Shown here one piece after another: positions 47,179 through 55,311 of a stretch of DNA of 64,000 bases; the first letter of the stretch is position 1; each line of letters opens with the position of its first letter. The notes below the pieces were generated by a model. It had not been told where the DNA came from, did not search any database, and saw nothing but the letters and a program-made list of their open reading frames with translations. The stretch is from positions 1-64,000 of the forward strand of contig NZ_JASAMB010000018.1 in assembly GCF_029948125.1 (NCBI RefSeq). Reading direction: 5' to 3'. This DNA is from Catellatospora sp. KI3. Lineage in GTDB: Bacteria > Actinomycetota > Actinomycetes > Mycobacteriales > Micromonosporaceae. The position numbers were made by a program, and so were the translations under genes.

Positions 47179-47931
47179 GTGCGCTCCCTCCTGACCCCCC
47201 GCTGGCTGGGAATCCTCCTCGCCGCCCTGCTCGCATCCTTCGTGATGGTGCTGCTCGGCCGCTGGCAGTGGAGCCGGTACGAGCTGCGCTCGGCCGTCAA
47301 CGACCGCATCGACGCCAGCACCGTGGTCGCCCCCGCGCCGGTGCGCGACATACTCGGCCCGCCCGGCACCGCCCCCGGCGACGACCACGCCTGGACCCGG
47401 GTCACCGCCACCGGGCAGTACGACCCCGCCCAGGAGATCCTGCTGCGCAACCGCACCGTCGAGGGCGAGGTCGGCTACGAGGTGCTGACGCCGCTGCGCC
47501 TGGCCGACGGTACGGCGCTGCTGGTCAACCGCGGCTGGGTCAAGCCCAACCCGCAGGGCATCACCGCCGCCCCCGACGTGCCCGCCGCCCCGTCCGGCAC
47601 GGTCACCGTCGTCGGCCGCGTCCACCTGAGCGAGTCCTCCCCCGGCGCCATCGAGCAGCGCTTCGGCCGCTGGGAGACCCGCCGCGCGGCAGTCGGCCCC
47701 ATCTCGGCGAAGCTGCCGTACCCGGTGCTCGGGGCGTACATCCTCGCCGACGGCGACACCCCCGGGGCCCAGGGCCTCGTGCCGATCCCCGTCAGCCACG
47801 AGAACGCCTGGCTCAACCTCGGGTACGCCGTCCAGTGGTGGATCTTCTCCGTCGGCGCCCTGGTCGGCGTGGCCCTCCTCATCCGCAAAGACCGCCGCGA
47901 AACCACCCCCACCACCCCCTCCCTGACGTAA
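47179..47931 (+). CDS. SURF1 family cytochrome oxidase biogenesis protein
   Basis: Membrane protein of 250 residues for assembly of haem-copper cytochrome c oxidase. Two helices flank an extracytoplasmic domain: RWLGILLAALLASFVMVLLGRWQWSR split across about residues 8-27, and WIFSVGALVGVALLIRK near the C terminus. The SURF1 signatures LLGRWQWSRYE, LRNRTVEGEVGYEVLTPLR and LLVNRGWV are clear. GTG at 47179 begins the first helix. The TAA stop codon is the first three bases of a family-4 element, so the element sets the C terminus. Confidence 0.92.
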   Translation: MRSLLTPRWLGILLAALLASFVMVLLGRWQWSRYELRSAVNDRIDASTVVAPAPVRDILGPPGTAPGDDHAWTRVTATGQYDPAQEILLRNRTVEGEVGYEVLTPLRLADGTALLVNRGWVKPNPQGITAAPDVPAAPSGTVTVVGRVHLSESSPGAIEQRFGRWETRRAAVGPISAKLPYPVLGAYILADGDTPGAQGLVPIPVSHENAWLNLGYAVQWWIFSVGALVGVALLIRKDRRETTPTTPSLT

Positions 47932-47981
47932 GGAAGGGACCCTTCCAATCGCTTTCCGTAGTAGAAGGGCCCCTTCTTAAC
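47929..47981 (+). repeat. Family-4 double-palindrome element, copy 3
   Basis: 53 bp, TAAGGAAGGGACCCTTCCAA to CCCCTTCTTAAC. Its first TAA is the in-frame stop codon of the SURF1 gene. It has the same orientation relative to the upstream gene as the other three copies. Confidence 0.88.
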
Positions 47982-48060
47982 CACGGTCCTCGACCAGCGG
48001 GCGGGGGCGCCGGCGGATGCGACGGCTGTGGGGCGGGCGCGTGAACGCTATGGTGCGGTG

Positions 48061-48813
48061 GTGACCGACGAGCAGCCCGATCAGCCCGAAGCGGACCGGC
48101 CGAACCCGTTCATGCCGCCGACGCTGCCGCTGCCGACCGAGCCGCTGGCCGGCTTCGGCGTACGGGCCACCGCCGAGGTGCCCGAACCGGCCGTGCCGCC
48201 CGTCCCGTCGGGCCGGGCCGCCGTGCCGGAGCCCCCGCCCGCCCAGCCGACGGTGCGGATGCGGCCGCCGGACCCGACGGGCATCGCGCCCACGCGCCTG
48301 CAGCCTGTCGAGGGAGCCGCCGCCGGCACCCCGCCGATGCCGTCGGTCGGGAGAGCCGCCGCGACTGCGCCCACGCCGCCCATGCCCCCGGTGACGCCGC
48401 CCGCCCCGCCCCGGCTGCGGCTGCCGTCCGCGGCGCCCGCGCCGGTGCGGATCGGGGCGGGCGGGCCCGTGCTGGTGCAGCTCGGGGAGGTCGCGGTCAC
48501 CGCGACGACGATCATCACGCCGGCCGGGGAGATCCCGCTGCGCGGGTCGCAGTGGACGGTCAACGACCAGTTCCACAGCCGGCAGCGCATCCCGGCGTGG
48601 GCGGTGGTCTGCGCCATCCTGCTGTTCTTCCTGCTGTGCTTCCTCAGCCTGCTGTTCCTGCTCGTGAAGGAGACCACGTACGAGGGGTCGGTGCAGATCT
48701 CGATCGCCAACGCGGGACAGCACTACGTGGTACGCATCCCGGTGGGCGACCAGCGGGTGATCGCACACCTGCACGCCCAGGTCAACTACGTCCGCTCCTT
48801 GGCCGCCCTCTGA
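48061..48813 (+). CDS. Proline-rich single-pass membrane protein
   Basis: Protein of 250 residues. Residues 1-130 are a disordered Pro/Ala/Thr-rich cytosolic segment. A conserved beta-rich stretch follows (VLVQLGEVAVTATTIITPAGEIPLRGSQW), then one strong membrane helix (AVVCAILLFFLLCFLSLLFLLV, about residues 181-202) and a 45-residue external tail (VQISIANAGQHYVVRIPV). Similar proteins occur in Micromonosporaceae without assigned function. GTG at 48061 follows ATGGTGCGGTG; no strong ribosome-binding site is visible. A family-3 hairpin follows the gene. Confidence 0.82.
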   Translation: MTDEQPDQPEADRPNPFMPPTLPLPTEPLAGFGVRATAEVPEPAVPPVPSGRAAVPEPPPAQPTVRMRPPDPTGIAPTRLQPVEGAAAGTPPMPSVGRAAATAPTPPMPPVTPPAPPRLRLPSAAPAPVRIGAGGPVLVQLGEVAVTATTIITPAGEIPLRGSQWTVNDQFHSRQRIPAWAVVCAILLFFLLCFLSLLFLLVKETTYEGSVQISIANAGQHYVVRIPVGDQRVIAHLHAQVNYVRSLAAL

Positions 48814-48852
48814 CGTTCCACCTCGCCGGTCACCGGTTCACCCGGGCCCACC

Positions 48853-48942
48853 GCCCCGCTTTAACATTTACGCTGGCCTATCTAGAAGACGGATCTTGGA
48901 AAATCGTCCACTAGATAGGCCAGCGTAAATTTAAAGCGGGGC
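48853..48942. terminator. Family-3 long hairpin, copy 2 (bidirectional terminator)
   Basis: A 90-bp near-perfect palindrome: ends GCCCCGCTTTAA and TTAAAGCGGGGC, inner arms TTTACGCTGGCCTATCTAG and complement, one bulged base, and a small GACG/CGTC pairing in the loop. It lies between convergent genes, 14 nt from the minus-strand stop. It shares the GGCCTATCT core with the hairpin at 32184-32244. Confidence 0.87.
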
Positions 48943-48956
48943 CTGAACGGGGTGGG

Positions 48957-50330
48957 TCAGGACTTGGCGGCCTCGGCGACGTTGTGCAGGAGCAGGGCCT
49001 CGGCCAGGCAGACCCGCGCGAACTCGCCCAGGTGCAGGCTCTCGTTCGGCCCGTGCGCCTTGGCGTTCGGGTCCTCGACCCCGGTGACCAGGATCGACGC
49101 CTCCGGGTACACCTCCTGGAAGGTCGCGATGAACGGAATCGACCCGCCCACCCCGATCTCCACCGGCTCGGTGCCGTCCCACGCCGTGGTGAACGCGGCA
49201 CGGGCGGCGTCGAAGTACTTCCCGGTCGCGTCGATCACGCACGGGTTGCCGTCGTGCTCCAACTCGAAGGTGACCTTCGCGCCCCACGGGATGTGCTTCT
49301 CCAGGTGCGCCTGCAGCGCCTGGAACGCCGACTTCGGGTCGTCCCCGGGCGCCAGCCGCATGCTCAGCTTCGCCCGCGCCGACGGCACCAGCGCGTTGGG
49401 CGCCTCGGCGGTACGCGGCGCGTCGATGCCCAGCACCGACAGCGACGGCTTGGTCCACATCCGGTCGACGATGCGGCCGGTGCCGATCAGCTCGACGCCG
49501 TCGAGGATCCCGGCCTCGGCCCGGTACCGGTCCTCCGGGTAGTCCAGCGGCGAGGCCGGCTTGCTGACCAGGCCGGGCACCGCCACGTCGCCGTTGTCGT
49601 CGTGCAGGGTGGCCAGCAGGCGGCACAGCACGGTCAGCGCGTCGGGCACGGGGCCGCCGTACATGCCGCTGTGCACGGCCGAGTGCAGCACCTGCACGTC
49701 CACGAACGAGTTGACGATGCCGCGCAGCGAGGTGGTGAGCGCGGGCACGCCGATGTCCCAGTTGCCGGAGTCGGCGATGACGATGACGTCGGCGGCCAGT
49801 TCCTGCCGGTGCTTGGCCAGCAGTTCGGGCAGCGAGTCCGAGCCGAACTCCTCCTCGCCCTCGATGAACACGACCACGCCGAGCGGCAGCCGGTCGTCGG
49901 AGGTGCCGCAGCCGAAGGCGCGCAGCGCGGCGACGTGGGCCATCACACCGGCCTTGTCGTCGGCGGCGCCCCGGCCGTATAGGCGGCCGTCGCGCTCGGT
50001 CGGCTCGAACGGGTCCGACTCCCATTTGCTGAGGTCACCGACGGGCTGTACGTCGTGGTGGGCGTAGAGCAGCACGGTGGGCGCGCCGGGCGGGGCCGGG
50101 CGGCGGCCGATGACGGCCGGGTGGCCGTCCCCGATGCGGCTGACCTCGACCTCGAGGCCGACACCGCGCAGCAGGTCGGCCACGGCCTGGGCCGAGCGCT
50201 CCAGCGGGGCGAAGTCGAAGCCGTCGAAGGCGATACCGGGAATGCGGACCAGGGCCTCCAGGTCGGCGCGTACGCCCGGCAACTCGCGCTCGATCGCAGC
50301 GCGAAGCTGGTCAACAGTGAGGGTCGTCAT
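48957..50330 (-). CDS. M20 family metallopeptidase (dipeptidase)
   Basis: Zinc aminoacyl-dipeptidase-like enzyme of 457 residues. Metal ligands are in LYAHHDVQPVG (His), GRGAADDKAG (bridging Asp), IEGEEEFGS (base Glu and ligand Glu), VIVIADSGNW (Asp) and the C-terminal HGPNESLHLGEF (His). The lid domain spans about residues 195-345 (VDVQVLHSAVHSGMYGG). Length fits the M20 dipeptidase group. ATG at 50330 has GAGGATGATCCT upstream. It ends next to a family-3 hairpin. Cytosolic peptide turnover is the probable role. Confidence 0.94.
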   Translation of the reverse strand: MTTLTVDQLRAAIERELPGVRADLEALVRIPGIAFDGFDFAPLERSAQAVADLLRGVGLEVEVSRIGDGHPAVIGRRPAPPGAPTVLLYAHHDVQPVGDLSKWESDPFEPTERDGRLYGRGAADDKAGVMAHVAALRAFGCGTSDDRLPLGVVVFIEGEEEFGSDSLPELLAKHRQELAADVIVIADSGNWDIGVPALTTSLRGIVNSFVDVQVLHSAVHSGMYGGPVPDALTVLCRLLATLHDDNGDVAVPGLVSKPASPLDYPEDRYRAEAGILDGVELIGTGRIVDRMWTKPSLSVLGIDAPRTAEAPNALVPSARAKLSMRLAPGDDPKSAFQALQAHLEKHIPWGAKVTFELEHDGNPCVIDATGKYFDAARAAFTTAWDGTEPVEIGVGGSIPFIATFQEVYPEASILVTGVEDPNAKAHGPNESLHLGEFARVCLAEALLLHNVAEAAKS

Positions 50331-50480
50331 GAGGATGATCCTTACACGCCGCTCCACCGCCCCGCACCGCGATCCACCGCCCCGCACCTCCACCCAATGG
50401 GCTCGCACAGCGCCACCCAGCCCACGCGCGTCCCACCCGACCCGCGCCACATGCCGCCGGGTCCACATGCCGCCGGGTCC

Positions 50481-50588
50481 GCGGGTCGGCAGGTGGCAGG
50501 TGGCAGGTCGGCAGGTGGCAGGTCGGCAGGTGGCGGGTCGGCGGGTCGGCGGGTCGGCGGGTCGGCGGGTCGGCGGGTCGGCAGGTCG
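50481..50588. repeat. Low-complexity 7/8-bp tandem repeats
   Basis: Alternating GCAGGTG, GCAGGTCG and GCGGGTCG units, the last repeated about six times in a row. It lies within the 552-bp gap 50331-50882, which holds no recognisable gene. Slippage-prone satellite-like DNA. Confidence 0.85.
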
Positions 50589-50680
50589 CCGTCCGCTCGC
50601 GACCACAAGTCGCGATCTTGCCGCCTCCCGCCCGCGATGATCGCTATCCCGGGTCAGAACACCGGGTTATCGCTGGCCTT

Positions 50681-50874
50681 CTGACCGCAGATGCCGATCA
50701 AGGGCCGCCGCCACAGACTCGGTGACCGCAAACGCCGATCATGACGCGCCGCCTCCTGTTCGAGGGACCGCAGTCGCCGATCACCACGCACCGCCTCCTG
50801 CTCGAGGGGCCGCCGACGCCGATCACCACGCGCCGCTCCCAGTCTGGTGACCGCAGATCGCGATCATCCGGCGG
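50681..50874. repeat. 42-bp imperfect tandem repeat, about 4.6 copies
   Basis: Units start at 50681, 50723, 50765, 50807 (41 bp) and 50848 (partial). Each has the form GACCGCAG, then a CGCCGATCA core, then CGCGCCGCCTCC. A further diverged unit may occur near 50604. It lies just downstream of the P-loop kinase stop codon. The sequence between this tract and the octamer tract contains no gene. Confidence 0.82.
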
Positions 50875-50882
50875 ACCGACCT

Positions 50883-51458
50883 CTAGCCTGAGCCGTCGAT
50901 GCGGACGTCGACCTGGTCGGCGGTGCCGTCGGCGGCGAAGTGGATCACCTCGCGGTGCCGCCATACCCGCAGCACGCCCTGCATGGCCGGGCCGTCGCGC
51001 AGGATGCTGCGGGCGCGGCGCAGCGCGGCTGGCGCGTGCACGTACACCGATAGCGACGCCCACGGCCGCGCCTCGGCCCGCGCCGCCCCCACCCCCTCGA
51101 CGATCACCACGTCGGCGGGCCACACCGTCGTCCACTCGATGCCGAACCGGCCGAGCTGCCAGTCGAACGGGTGGTACCCGCCCGGCGCCCCGTGGCGCAG
51201 CGGCATGAGGATCTGCCGCTCCAGCCGGGGCCAGTAGGTGAACTGGTCGTGCCACCCGTCGAGCAGGTCGTCGGTGTGCACCATGTCGACCGCCCCGGCA
51301 TCCGCGGCGCCCTGGTCGGGCCCGCCCAGCTCCTGCGCGAGCCGGGCCGCGAACATCGTCTTGCCCGAGGCGCTCGGCCCATCCACCAGCACCAGCCGGG
51401 TGCGGCCCAGCTTCGGCGGCGCGGCCCGTACCAGTGCGGCGACGTCCTGCGGGGTCAT
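50883..51458 (-). CDS. Uridine-kinase-like P-loop kinase coupled to cobQ
   Basis: P-loop phosphotransferase of 191 residues. Walker A GPSASGKT lies near residue 27, followed by [12 protein letters not shown] and the base-rich [11 protein letters not shown], a Walker B-like VVIVEGVGA, and an LID-type Arg cluster ([12 protein letters not shown]). It resembles the uridine kinase family more than CobU. Its ATG overlaps the cobQ stop (ATGA), so it is translated with cobyric acid synthase; whether it serves cobalamin salvage is unknown. The 42-bp repeat tract follows the gene. Confidence 0.85.
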   Translation of the reverse strand: MTPQDVAALVRAAPPKLGRTRLVLVDGPSASGKTMFAARLAQELGGPDQGAADAGAVDMVHTDDLLDGWHDQFTYWPRLERQILMPLRHGAPGGYHPFDWQLGRFGIEWTTVWPADVVIVEGVGAARAEARPWASLSVYVHAPAALRRARSILRDGPAMQGVLRVWRHREVIHFAADGTADQVDVRIDGSG

Positions 51459-52987
51459 GCGGGCGCGCCCGGCGGCAGGAACGGCAGCCCCACCGGTGGC
51501 CCCTGCTCGATCAGTCGCCACAGCGCCCCGGTGTCCAGGTGCTCCTCGACCAGGTCGCCGAGCCGGTCCACGGTCGCCTCGCGCAGCGCGGCGAAGCCGG
51601 TGTCGGGGGCCGCGGCGAAGCCGCGCCGTCCGGCGATCCCGGCCACGTGGGTGAGGAACCGGCGCCGGAACTCGTCGGACTCGAACGCGCCGTGCCAGTG
51701 GGTGCCGAAGACGTGACCGGCGGCGGCGCCCTCGGGTTCGCCGTGGTCGTACGTGATGAGCGGGGCGAGGCCCGGGTCGCGGTGGGCCACCCGCCCGTGG
51801 TGGATCTCGTACCCGCGTACCGGTGCGCCCAGCGCCGACCCGACCGGTCGGGACAGGACCTTGTCCGGCGCGAACGCGATCCGCACCGGCAGCAGCCCCA
51901 GCCCGTCGACGGTGCCGCGCCGGCTCTCGACCTCGTCGGTGATCTGCTCGGACAGCATCTGGAACCCGCCGCAGATGCCGAGCAGCGGCTTGCCGCGCGC
52001 GGCTTGCTCGGCGACCGCGTCGGCCAGCCCGGTGTCGCGCAGCCAGCGCAGGTCGGCGACGGTCGCCTTGGTGCCCGGCAGCACGACCAGGTCCGCCTCG
52101 GCGAGCTCGGCCGGTTCCACGGTGAGCCGGACGCTGACGCCCGGTTCGCAGGCCAGCGCCTCGGCGTCGGTGGCGTTGGAGATGTGCGGCAGCCGGATCA
52201 CGGCCACCCGCAGCCATTCGCTGCCCCGGGCGGGGCCGGGCCGCCCGAGCACCTTGCCGTACGCGAGGGCGTCCTCGGCGTCGAGCCACAGGTCCACGTC
52301 GAAGGGCAGTACGCCGTAGACGGTGCGGCCGGTGGCTTTCTCGATCATGTCGAGGCCGGGTTGCAGCAGCTCGCGCGAGCCGCGGAACTTGTTGACCACG
52401 AATCCGGCCAGCAGCGCCTGGTCGGCGGGGTCCAGCAGCGCCACGGTGCCGAACATGGCCGCGAACACGCCGCCCCGGTCGATGTCGCCGACCACGATCG
52501 TGGGCAGGTTGCCGTGCCGGGCCAGGCCCATGTTCACGTAGTCGTGCTCGCGCAGGTTGATCTCGGTGGGGCTGCCCGCGCCCTCGCAGACGACCACGTC
52601 GTACTCCCGGGACAGCTCGTCGAAGGCGGTGTAGGCCGCGCCCGACATCGCGGTCTTGAGGCGCCGGAAGTCGACCGCGTCGATGGTGTCGACGGCCTGG
52701 CCGAGCAGCACCACCTGGCTGCTGTGGTCGCTGCCGGGCTTGAGCAGCACCGGGTTGAACCGCACCTGCGGTGCCAGCCCGGCGGCGACGGCCTGCAGCG
52801 CCTGGGCCCGGCCGATCTCGCCGCCGCGCCCGTTCTCGTCGACGACCACGGCCGAGTTGTTGGACATGTTCTGCGCCTTGAACGGGGCCACACGCACGCC
52901 GCGCCGGTGCAGCCAGCGGCACACTCCGGCGGTGAGCACGCTCTTGCCGGCGTCGGAGGTGGTGCCGGCGATCAAGATCCCGCTCAT
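51455..52987 (-). CDS. cobQ: Cobyric acid synthase
   Basis: ATP- and glutamine-dependent amidation of four side chains of adenosylcobyrinic acid a,c-diamide. The 510-residue product has the N-terminal dethiobiotin-synthetase-like ATPase ([20 protein letters not shown] and [13 protein letters not shown]) and a C-terminal class I glutamine amidotransferase with Cys in [11 protein letters not shown] and His in GTHWHGAFE. Length matches CobQ (about 490-510). It starts at ATG 52987 and is coupled downstream to a P-loop kinase. cobT and cysG lie 8-10 kb away on the same strand. Confidence 0.96.
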   Translation of the reverse strand: MSGILIAGTTSDAGKSVLTAGVCRWLHRRGVRVAPFKAQNMSNNSAVVVDENGRGGEIGRAQALQAVAAGLAPQVRFNPVLLKPGSDHSSQVVLLGQAVDTIDAVDFRRLKTAMSGAAYTAFDELSREYDVVVCEGAGSPTEINLREHDYVNMGLARHGNLPTIVVGDIDRGGVFAAMFGTVALLDPADQALLAGFVVNKFRGSRELLQPGLDMIEKATGRTVYGVLPFDVDLWLDAEDALAYGKVLGRPGPARGSEWLRVAVIRLPHISNATDAEALACEPGVSVRLTVEPAELAEADLVVLPGTKATVADLRWLRDTGLADAVAEQAARGKPLLGICGGFQMLSEQITDEVESRRGTVDGLGLLPVRIAFAPDKVLSRPVGSALGAPVRGYEIHHGRVAHRDPGLAPLITYDHGEPEGAAAGHVFGTHWHGAFESDEFRRRFLTHVAGIAGRRGFAAAPDTGFAALREATVDRLGDLVEEHLDTGALWRLIEQGPPVGLPFLPPGAPA

Positions 52988-53057
52988 GTCGTCAGCGTAT
53001 GCGCGGGGGCGGCCGGCCCCTCAGCGAACCCCTCCGGCCACCCCCTGTTCACCCCGG

Positions 53058-53714
53058 CTACACCCCCACCGGCACACGCTCACGCGCGGCGACCTGCTCG
53101 TCGTCGGCGTCGTCGAGGTCGTCGTCCTCGTCCTCCTCGCCGACCGGGCGCCCGCCGACCAGCTCGGCGCTCAGACCGCCGCCGCGCAGCGCCGCGACCG
53201 GATCCAGCCCGAACGCGTCACCGAAGTCGTCGGCGAACAGCGGATCGTCCGGGTCCGGCCCGACCCGCAGGTCCGGCGCGGCCACCGTCTCCTCGTTGCC
53301 CACCCGCGACTCCGCCGAGCCGTCCTCGACCGAGCTGGTGCCGGTGCCCGGCTTGGTACGGGCGAACCGCCCCCGCCCCCGGGACAGGTCGTGGCCGACC
53401 GCGACCGCCTCCAGCTCGTACATGACCCGGTGCTGGCCCTCCTCGTCGAGCCAGTCCCGCGTGTACAGCCGTCCGGTGACCACCACCGGGTCGCCGACCA
53501 TCACCGAGCTGGCCACCCCCTCGGCCAGCCGCCGCCAGCAGTTCACCCGGACCCGCAGGCTGTTGCTGTCGACCCAGCGACCGGTCGTCCGGTCCAGCCG
53601 CCGCGCGGTGGAGGCGACCTTGAAGTTGGCCACGAGCTGCCCGGACTGCTGCGTACGCCGCCATTCCGGCGCAGTCAACGCGTTCCCGACGATCGTTACA
53701 TACGTATCGAACAC
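53058..53714 (-). CDS. Single-stranded DNA-binding protein
   Basis: OB-fold SSB of 218 residues. The binding domain spans residues 1-110: FDTYVTIVGNALTAPEWRRT, VANFKVASTARRLDRTTGRW, LRVRVNCWRRLAEGV, and VVVTGRLYTRDW. The long acidic tail (EEDEDDDLDDADDEQ) is followed by ARERVPVGV and lacks the DDDIPF-like end that recruits replication proteins, so this is the second actinobacterial type (SsbB-like). AGGAG is directly adjacent to ATG at 53720 but 6 nt from GTG at 53714, so the GTG is the better start and gives the conserved VFDTYVTIVGN. Confidence 0.93.
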   Translation of the reverse strand: MFDTYVTIVGNALTAPEWRRTQQSGQLVANFKVASTARRLDRTTGRWVDSNSLRVRVNCWRRLAEGVASSVMVGDPVVVTGRLYTRDWLDEEGQHRVMYELEAVAVGHDLSRGRGRFARTKPGTGTSSVEDGSAESRVGNEETVAAPDLRVGPDPDDPLFADDFGDAFGLDPVAALRGGGLSAELVGGRPVGEEDEDDDLDDADDEQVAARERVPVGV

Positions 53715-53866
53715 TGCCATCTCCTCTCGATGTCCGACACCGATGAGAATCCCGGCGGGCGCGCTCGCGAGCCACCGCGCGGACCCCCGGCCTGTGGACG
53801 ACGACCCGATTGGGGATGACGGCCCGAGCAGCCAGATGATCTGTTATGCCGAGGACTACTTCGCGG

Positions 53867-53872
53867 TAACAT
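53867..53872 (+). promoter_or_regulatory. -10 element positioned for a leaderless transcript
   Basis: TAACAT ends 6 nt before the GTG at 53879, placing the expected transcription start at the start codon itself. No ribosome-binding site lies in CCAGC directly upstream. The -35 region is weak. Confidence 0.45.
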
Positions 53873-53878
53873 TCCAGC

Positions 53879-54844
53879 GTGCAGACCGACATCGCGGGCG
53901 AGATCGACATCCTGGGCGAGCCGTACCGGCAGCGGACCATCGCGCTGCCCGACGACGACCAGGGCCCGGTGGTGGCCACGCTGGTGAGCCGCCGCGCCGC
54001 CCAGCCCACCACCCGCGCGGTGCTCTACGTGCACGGCTTCAACGACTACTTCTTCCAGACCCACCTGGCCGACTTCTTCGTCGAGCGCGGCTACGACTTC
54101 TACGCCATCGACCTGCGCAAGTACGGCCGCAGCCTGCTCGAGCACCAGACGCCGAACTTCACCCGCAGCATGGACGAGTACTTCCCCGAGCTAGACGCCG
54201 CCGCCCGGATCATCCGGGAGCAGGACGGCCACGACAAGCTCGTGGTGGCGGCGCACTCGACCGGCGGGCTGATCACGGCGCTGTGGGCGCAGGCGCGCGG
54301 CGACGACGGCACCGTCGACGGGCTGCTGTTCAACAGCCCGTTCTTCGACTTCAACGCGCCCTGGTTCATGCGGCGGCCGGCCGTCAGCGCGGTGGGCTCG
54401 CTGGCCCGGCGGGCGCCGTACCGCGTCGTGCCGTTGAAGGTGCCGCGGCTGTACGGCCGCAGCATCCACCGCGACCACGACGGCGAGTGGGACTTCCGGG
54501 TGGACTGGAAGCCGGTGGCCGGGTTCCCGGTGCGGGTGGCCTGGATCAAGGCGATCCGGGCCGGGCAGCAGCGCCTGCACGCGGGCCTGGACCTGCGTAT
54601 GCCGATCTTCGTGGCCTGCGCGACCCGGACCTACCGGCAGCGGGGCTGGACCGACGAGGCGCACGAGACCGACGCGGTGCTGAACGTGGAGCACATCGTG
54701 CGCTGGGCGCCCGCGCTGGGCCGCCACCTGACCCTGGTCCGCATCGACGGCGGCAAGCACGATCTGACCCTGTCGCGGCGCCCGGCCAGGGACGCGTTCT
54801 TCGCCGAGTCCGACCGCTGGCTGTCGACCTACGTCCACGGCTGA
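53879..54844 (+). CDS. Alpha/beta hydrolase, lysophospholipase-like
   Basis: Hydrolase of 321 residues. The fold markers are LYVHGFNDYFFQTHLADFF (oxyanion strand and helix), AIDLRKYGRS and the nucleophile AAHSTGG (Ser in HSTGG). Late Asp/His residues lie in VACATRTY and IDGGKHDLTLS (catalytic His). The HGFNDYF pattern is typical of an actinobacterial serine aminopeptidase S33/lysophospholipase-like group. There is no signal peptide. Translation probably starts at GTG 53879 on a leaderless message. The TGA stop is embedded in a family-2 repeat. Confidence 0.88.
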   Translation: MQTDIAGEIDILGEPYRQRTIALPDDDQGPVVATLVSRRAAQPTTRAVLYVHGFNDYFFQTHLADFFVERGYDFYAIDLRKYGRSLLEHQTPNFTRSMDEYFPELDAAARIIREQDGHDKLVVAAHSTGGLITALWAQARGDDGTVDGLLFNSPFFDFNAPWFMRRPAVSAVGSLARRAPYRVVPLKVPRLYGRSIHRDHDGEWDFRVDWKPVAGFPVRVAWIKAIRAGQQRLHAGLDLRMPIFVACATRTYRQRGWTDEAHETDAVLNVEHIVRWAPALGRHLTLVRIDGGKHDLTLSRRPARDAFFAESDRWLSTYVHG

Positions 54845-54884
54845 TCATGGCGATAAATACCTGCTCGGCGGCGTGTCTCTGACC
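54841..54884 (+). repeat. Family-2 repeat (TGATCATG type), copy C, partial
   Basis: TGATCATG, 12 variable bases, TGCTCGGCGGCGTGTC. The spacing is identical to copies A and B, and the 3' third is missing. As in copy B, the TGA of the upstream gene is the TGA of TGATCATG. Confidence 0.7.
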
Positions 54885-54954
54885 TAGGATCGGGGTCGGA
54901 TCAGACCGGGTAGCCGATCACCGCGGCGCCCGGTCACGGTAGCCTTCAGTACGC

Positions 54955-55028
54955 GCGCTCGTAGCTCAGCCGGATAGAGCAGGGGCCTTCTAATCCTCAG
55001 GTCGCAGGTTCGAGTCCTGCCGGGCGCA
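54955..55028 (+). tRNA. tRNA-Arg (anticodon TCT)
   Basis: 74-nt cloverleaf: acceptor GCGCTCG paired with CGGGCGC (one G-T pair) and discriminator A, D-arm GCTC/GAGC, anticodon loop CTTCTAA with TCT at 54988-54990, T-arm GCAGG-TTCGAGT-CCTGC. The anticodon stem has a mismatch at its last pair. CCA is not encoded. It reads AGA codons, which are rare in this GC-rich genome. Confidence 0.95.
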
Positions 55029-55049
55029 CTTACCTCTCTACCGCTGCGT

Positions 55050-55074
55050 GTGCACCCTTCGGGCAAGGGTGCAC
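55050..55074. terminator. Hairpin between tRNA-Arg and GntR gene
   Basis: GTGCACCCTT and AAGGGTGCAC around CGGGC give a 10-bp perfect stem. It lies 21 nt after the tRNA and 9 nt after the convergent GntR gene and can serve both. Confidence 0.8.
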
Positions 55075-55083
55075 GACGGGCAG

Positions 55084-55311
55084 CTACGACGTCGCACCAG
55101 CGACGAAGACGCCCTTGCCCGGATGACCGATCACCAGATCACGGTCATGCAGGAGCGACACCGCACGGTAGACGGTTGCGGGGCTCACGTCGTACTCGTC
55201 AGCGAGCTTCGCGGTGCTGGGCAGCTTCGTACCCGGCGCCAGCTCGCCGTTCTTGATCTTCCCGGTGATCGCATCCGCGATCCGGCGGTAATCCGCTTTT
55301 GCTACAGGCAT
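55084..55311 (-). CDS. Minimal GntR-family regulator, DNA-binding domain only
   Basis: Protein of 75 residues that is essentially one GntR winged helix: YRRIADAITGKIKNGELAPGTKLPSTAKLADEYDVSPATVYRAV (helix-turn-helix) and LVIGHPGKGVFVAG (wing). It has no effector domain. Stand-alone winged helices of this sort are common next to actinomycete integrative elements (KorSA-like) but also occur alone. It lies at the 3' side of tRNA-Arg and divergently upstream of an amino-acid ABC operon, so it may regulate either. ATG at 55311 is the only plausible start. Confidence 0.85.
   Translation of the reverse strand: MPVAKADYRRIADAITGKIKNGELAPGTKLPSTAKLADEYDVSPATVYRAVSLLHDRDLVIGHPGKGVFVAGATS

Noticed and set aside
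50342-50608. Open frames with repeated PADPPTRR peptides
   Set aside because: They are translations of the octamer tandem repeat, with no start signal or homology.
50883-51458. CobU (adenosylcobinamide kinase) for the gene next to cobQ
   Set aside because: The P-loop GPSASGKT and flanking motifs fit the uridine kinase family, and CobU-specific signatures are missing.
54955-55311. A functional integrative element at tRNA-Arg
   Set aside because: No integrase, excisionase or replication gene and no second copy of the tRNA 3' end were found. Only a relic can be suggested.
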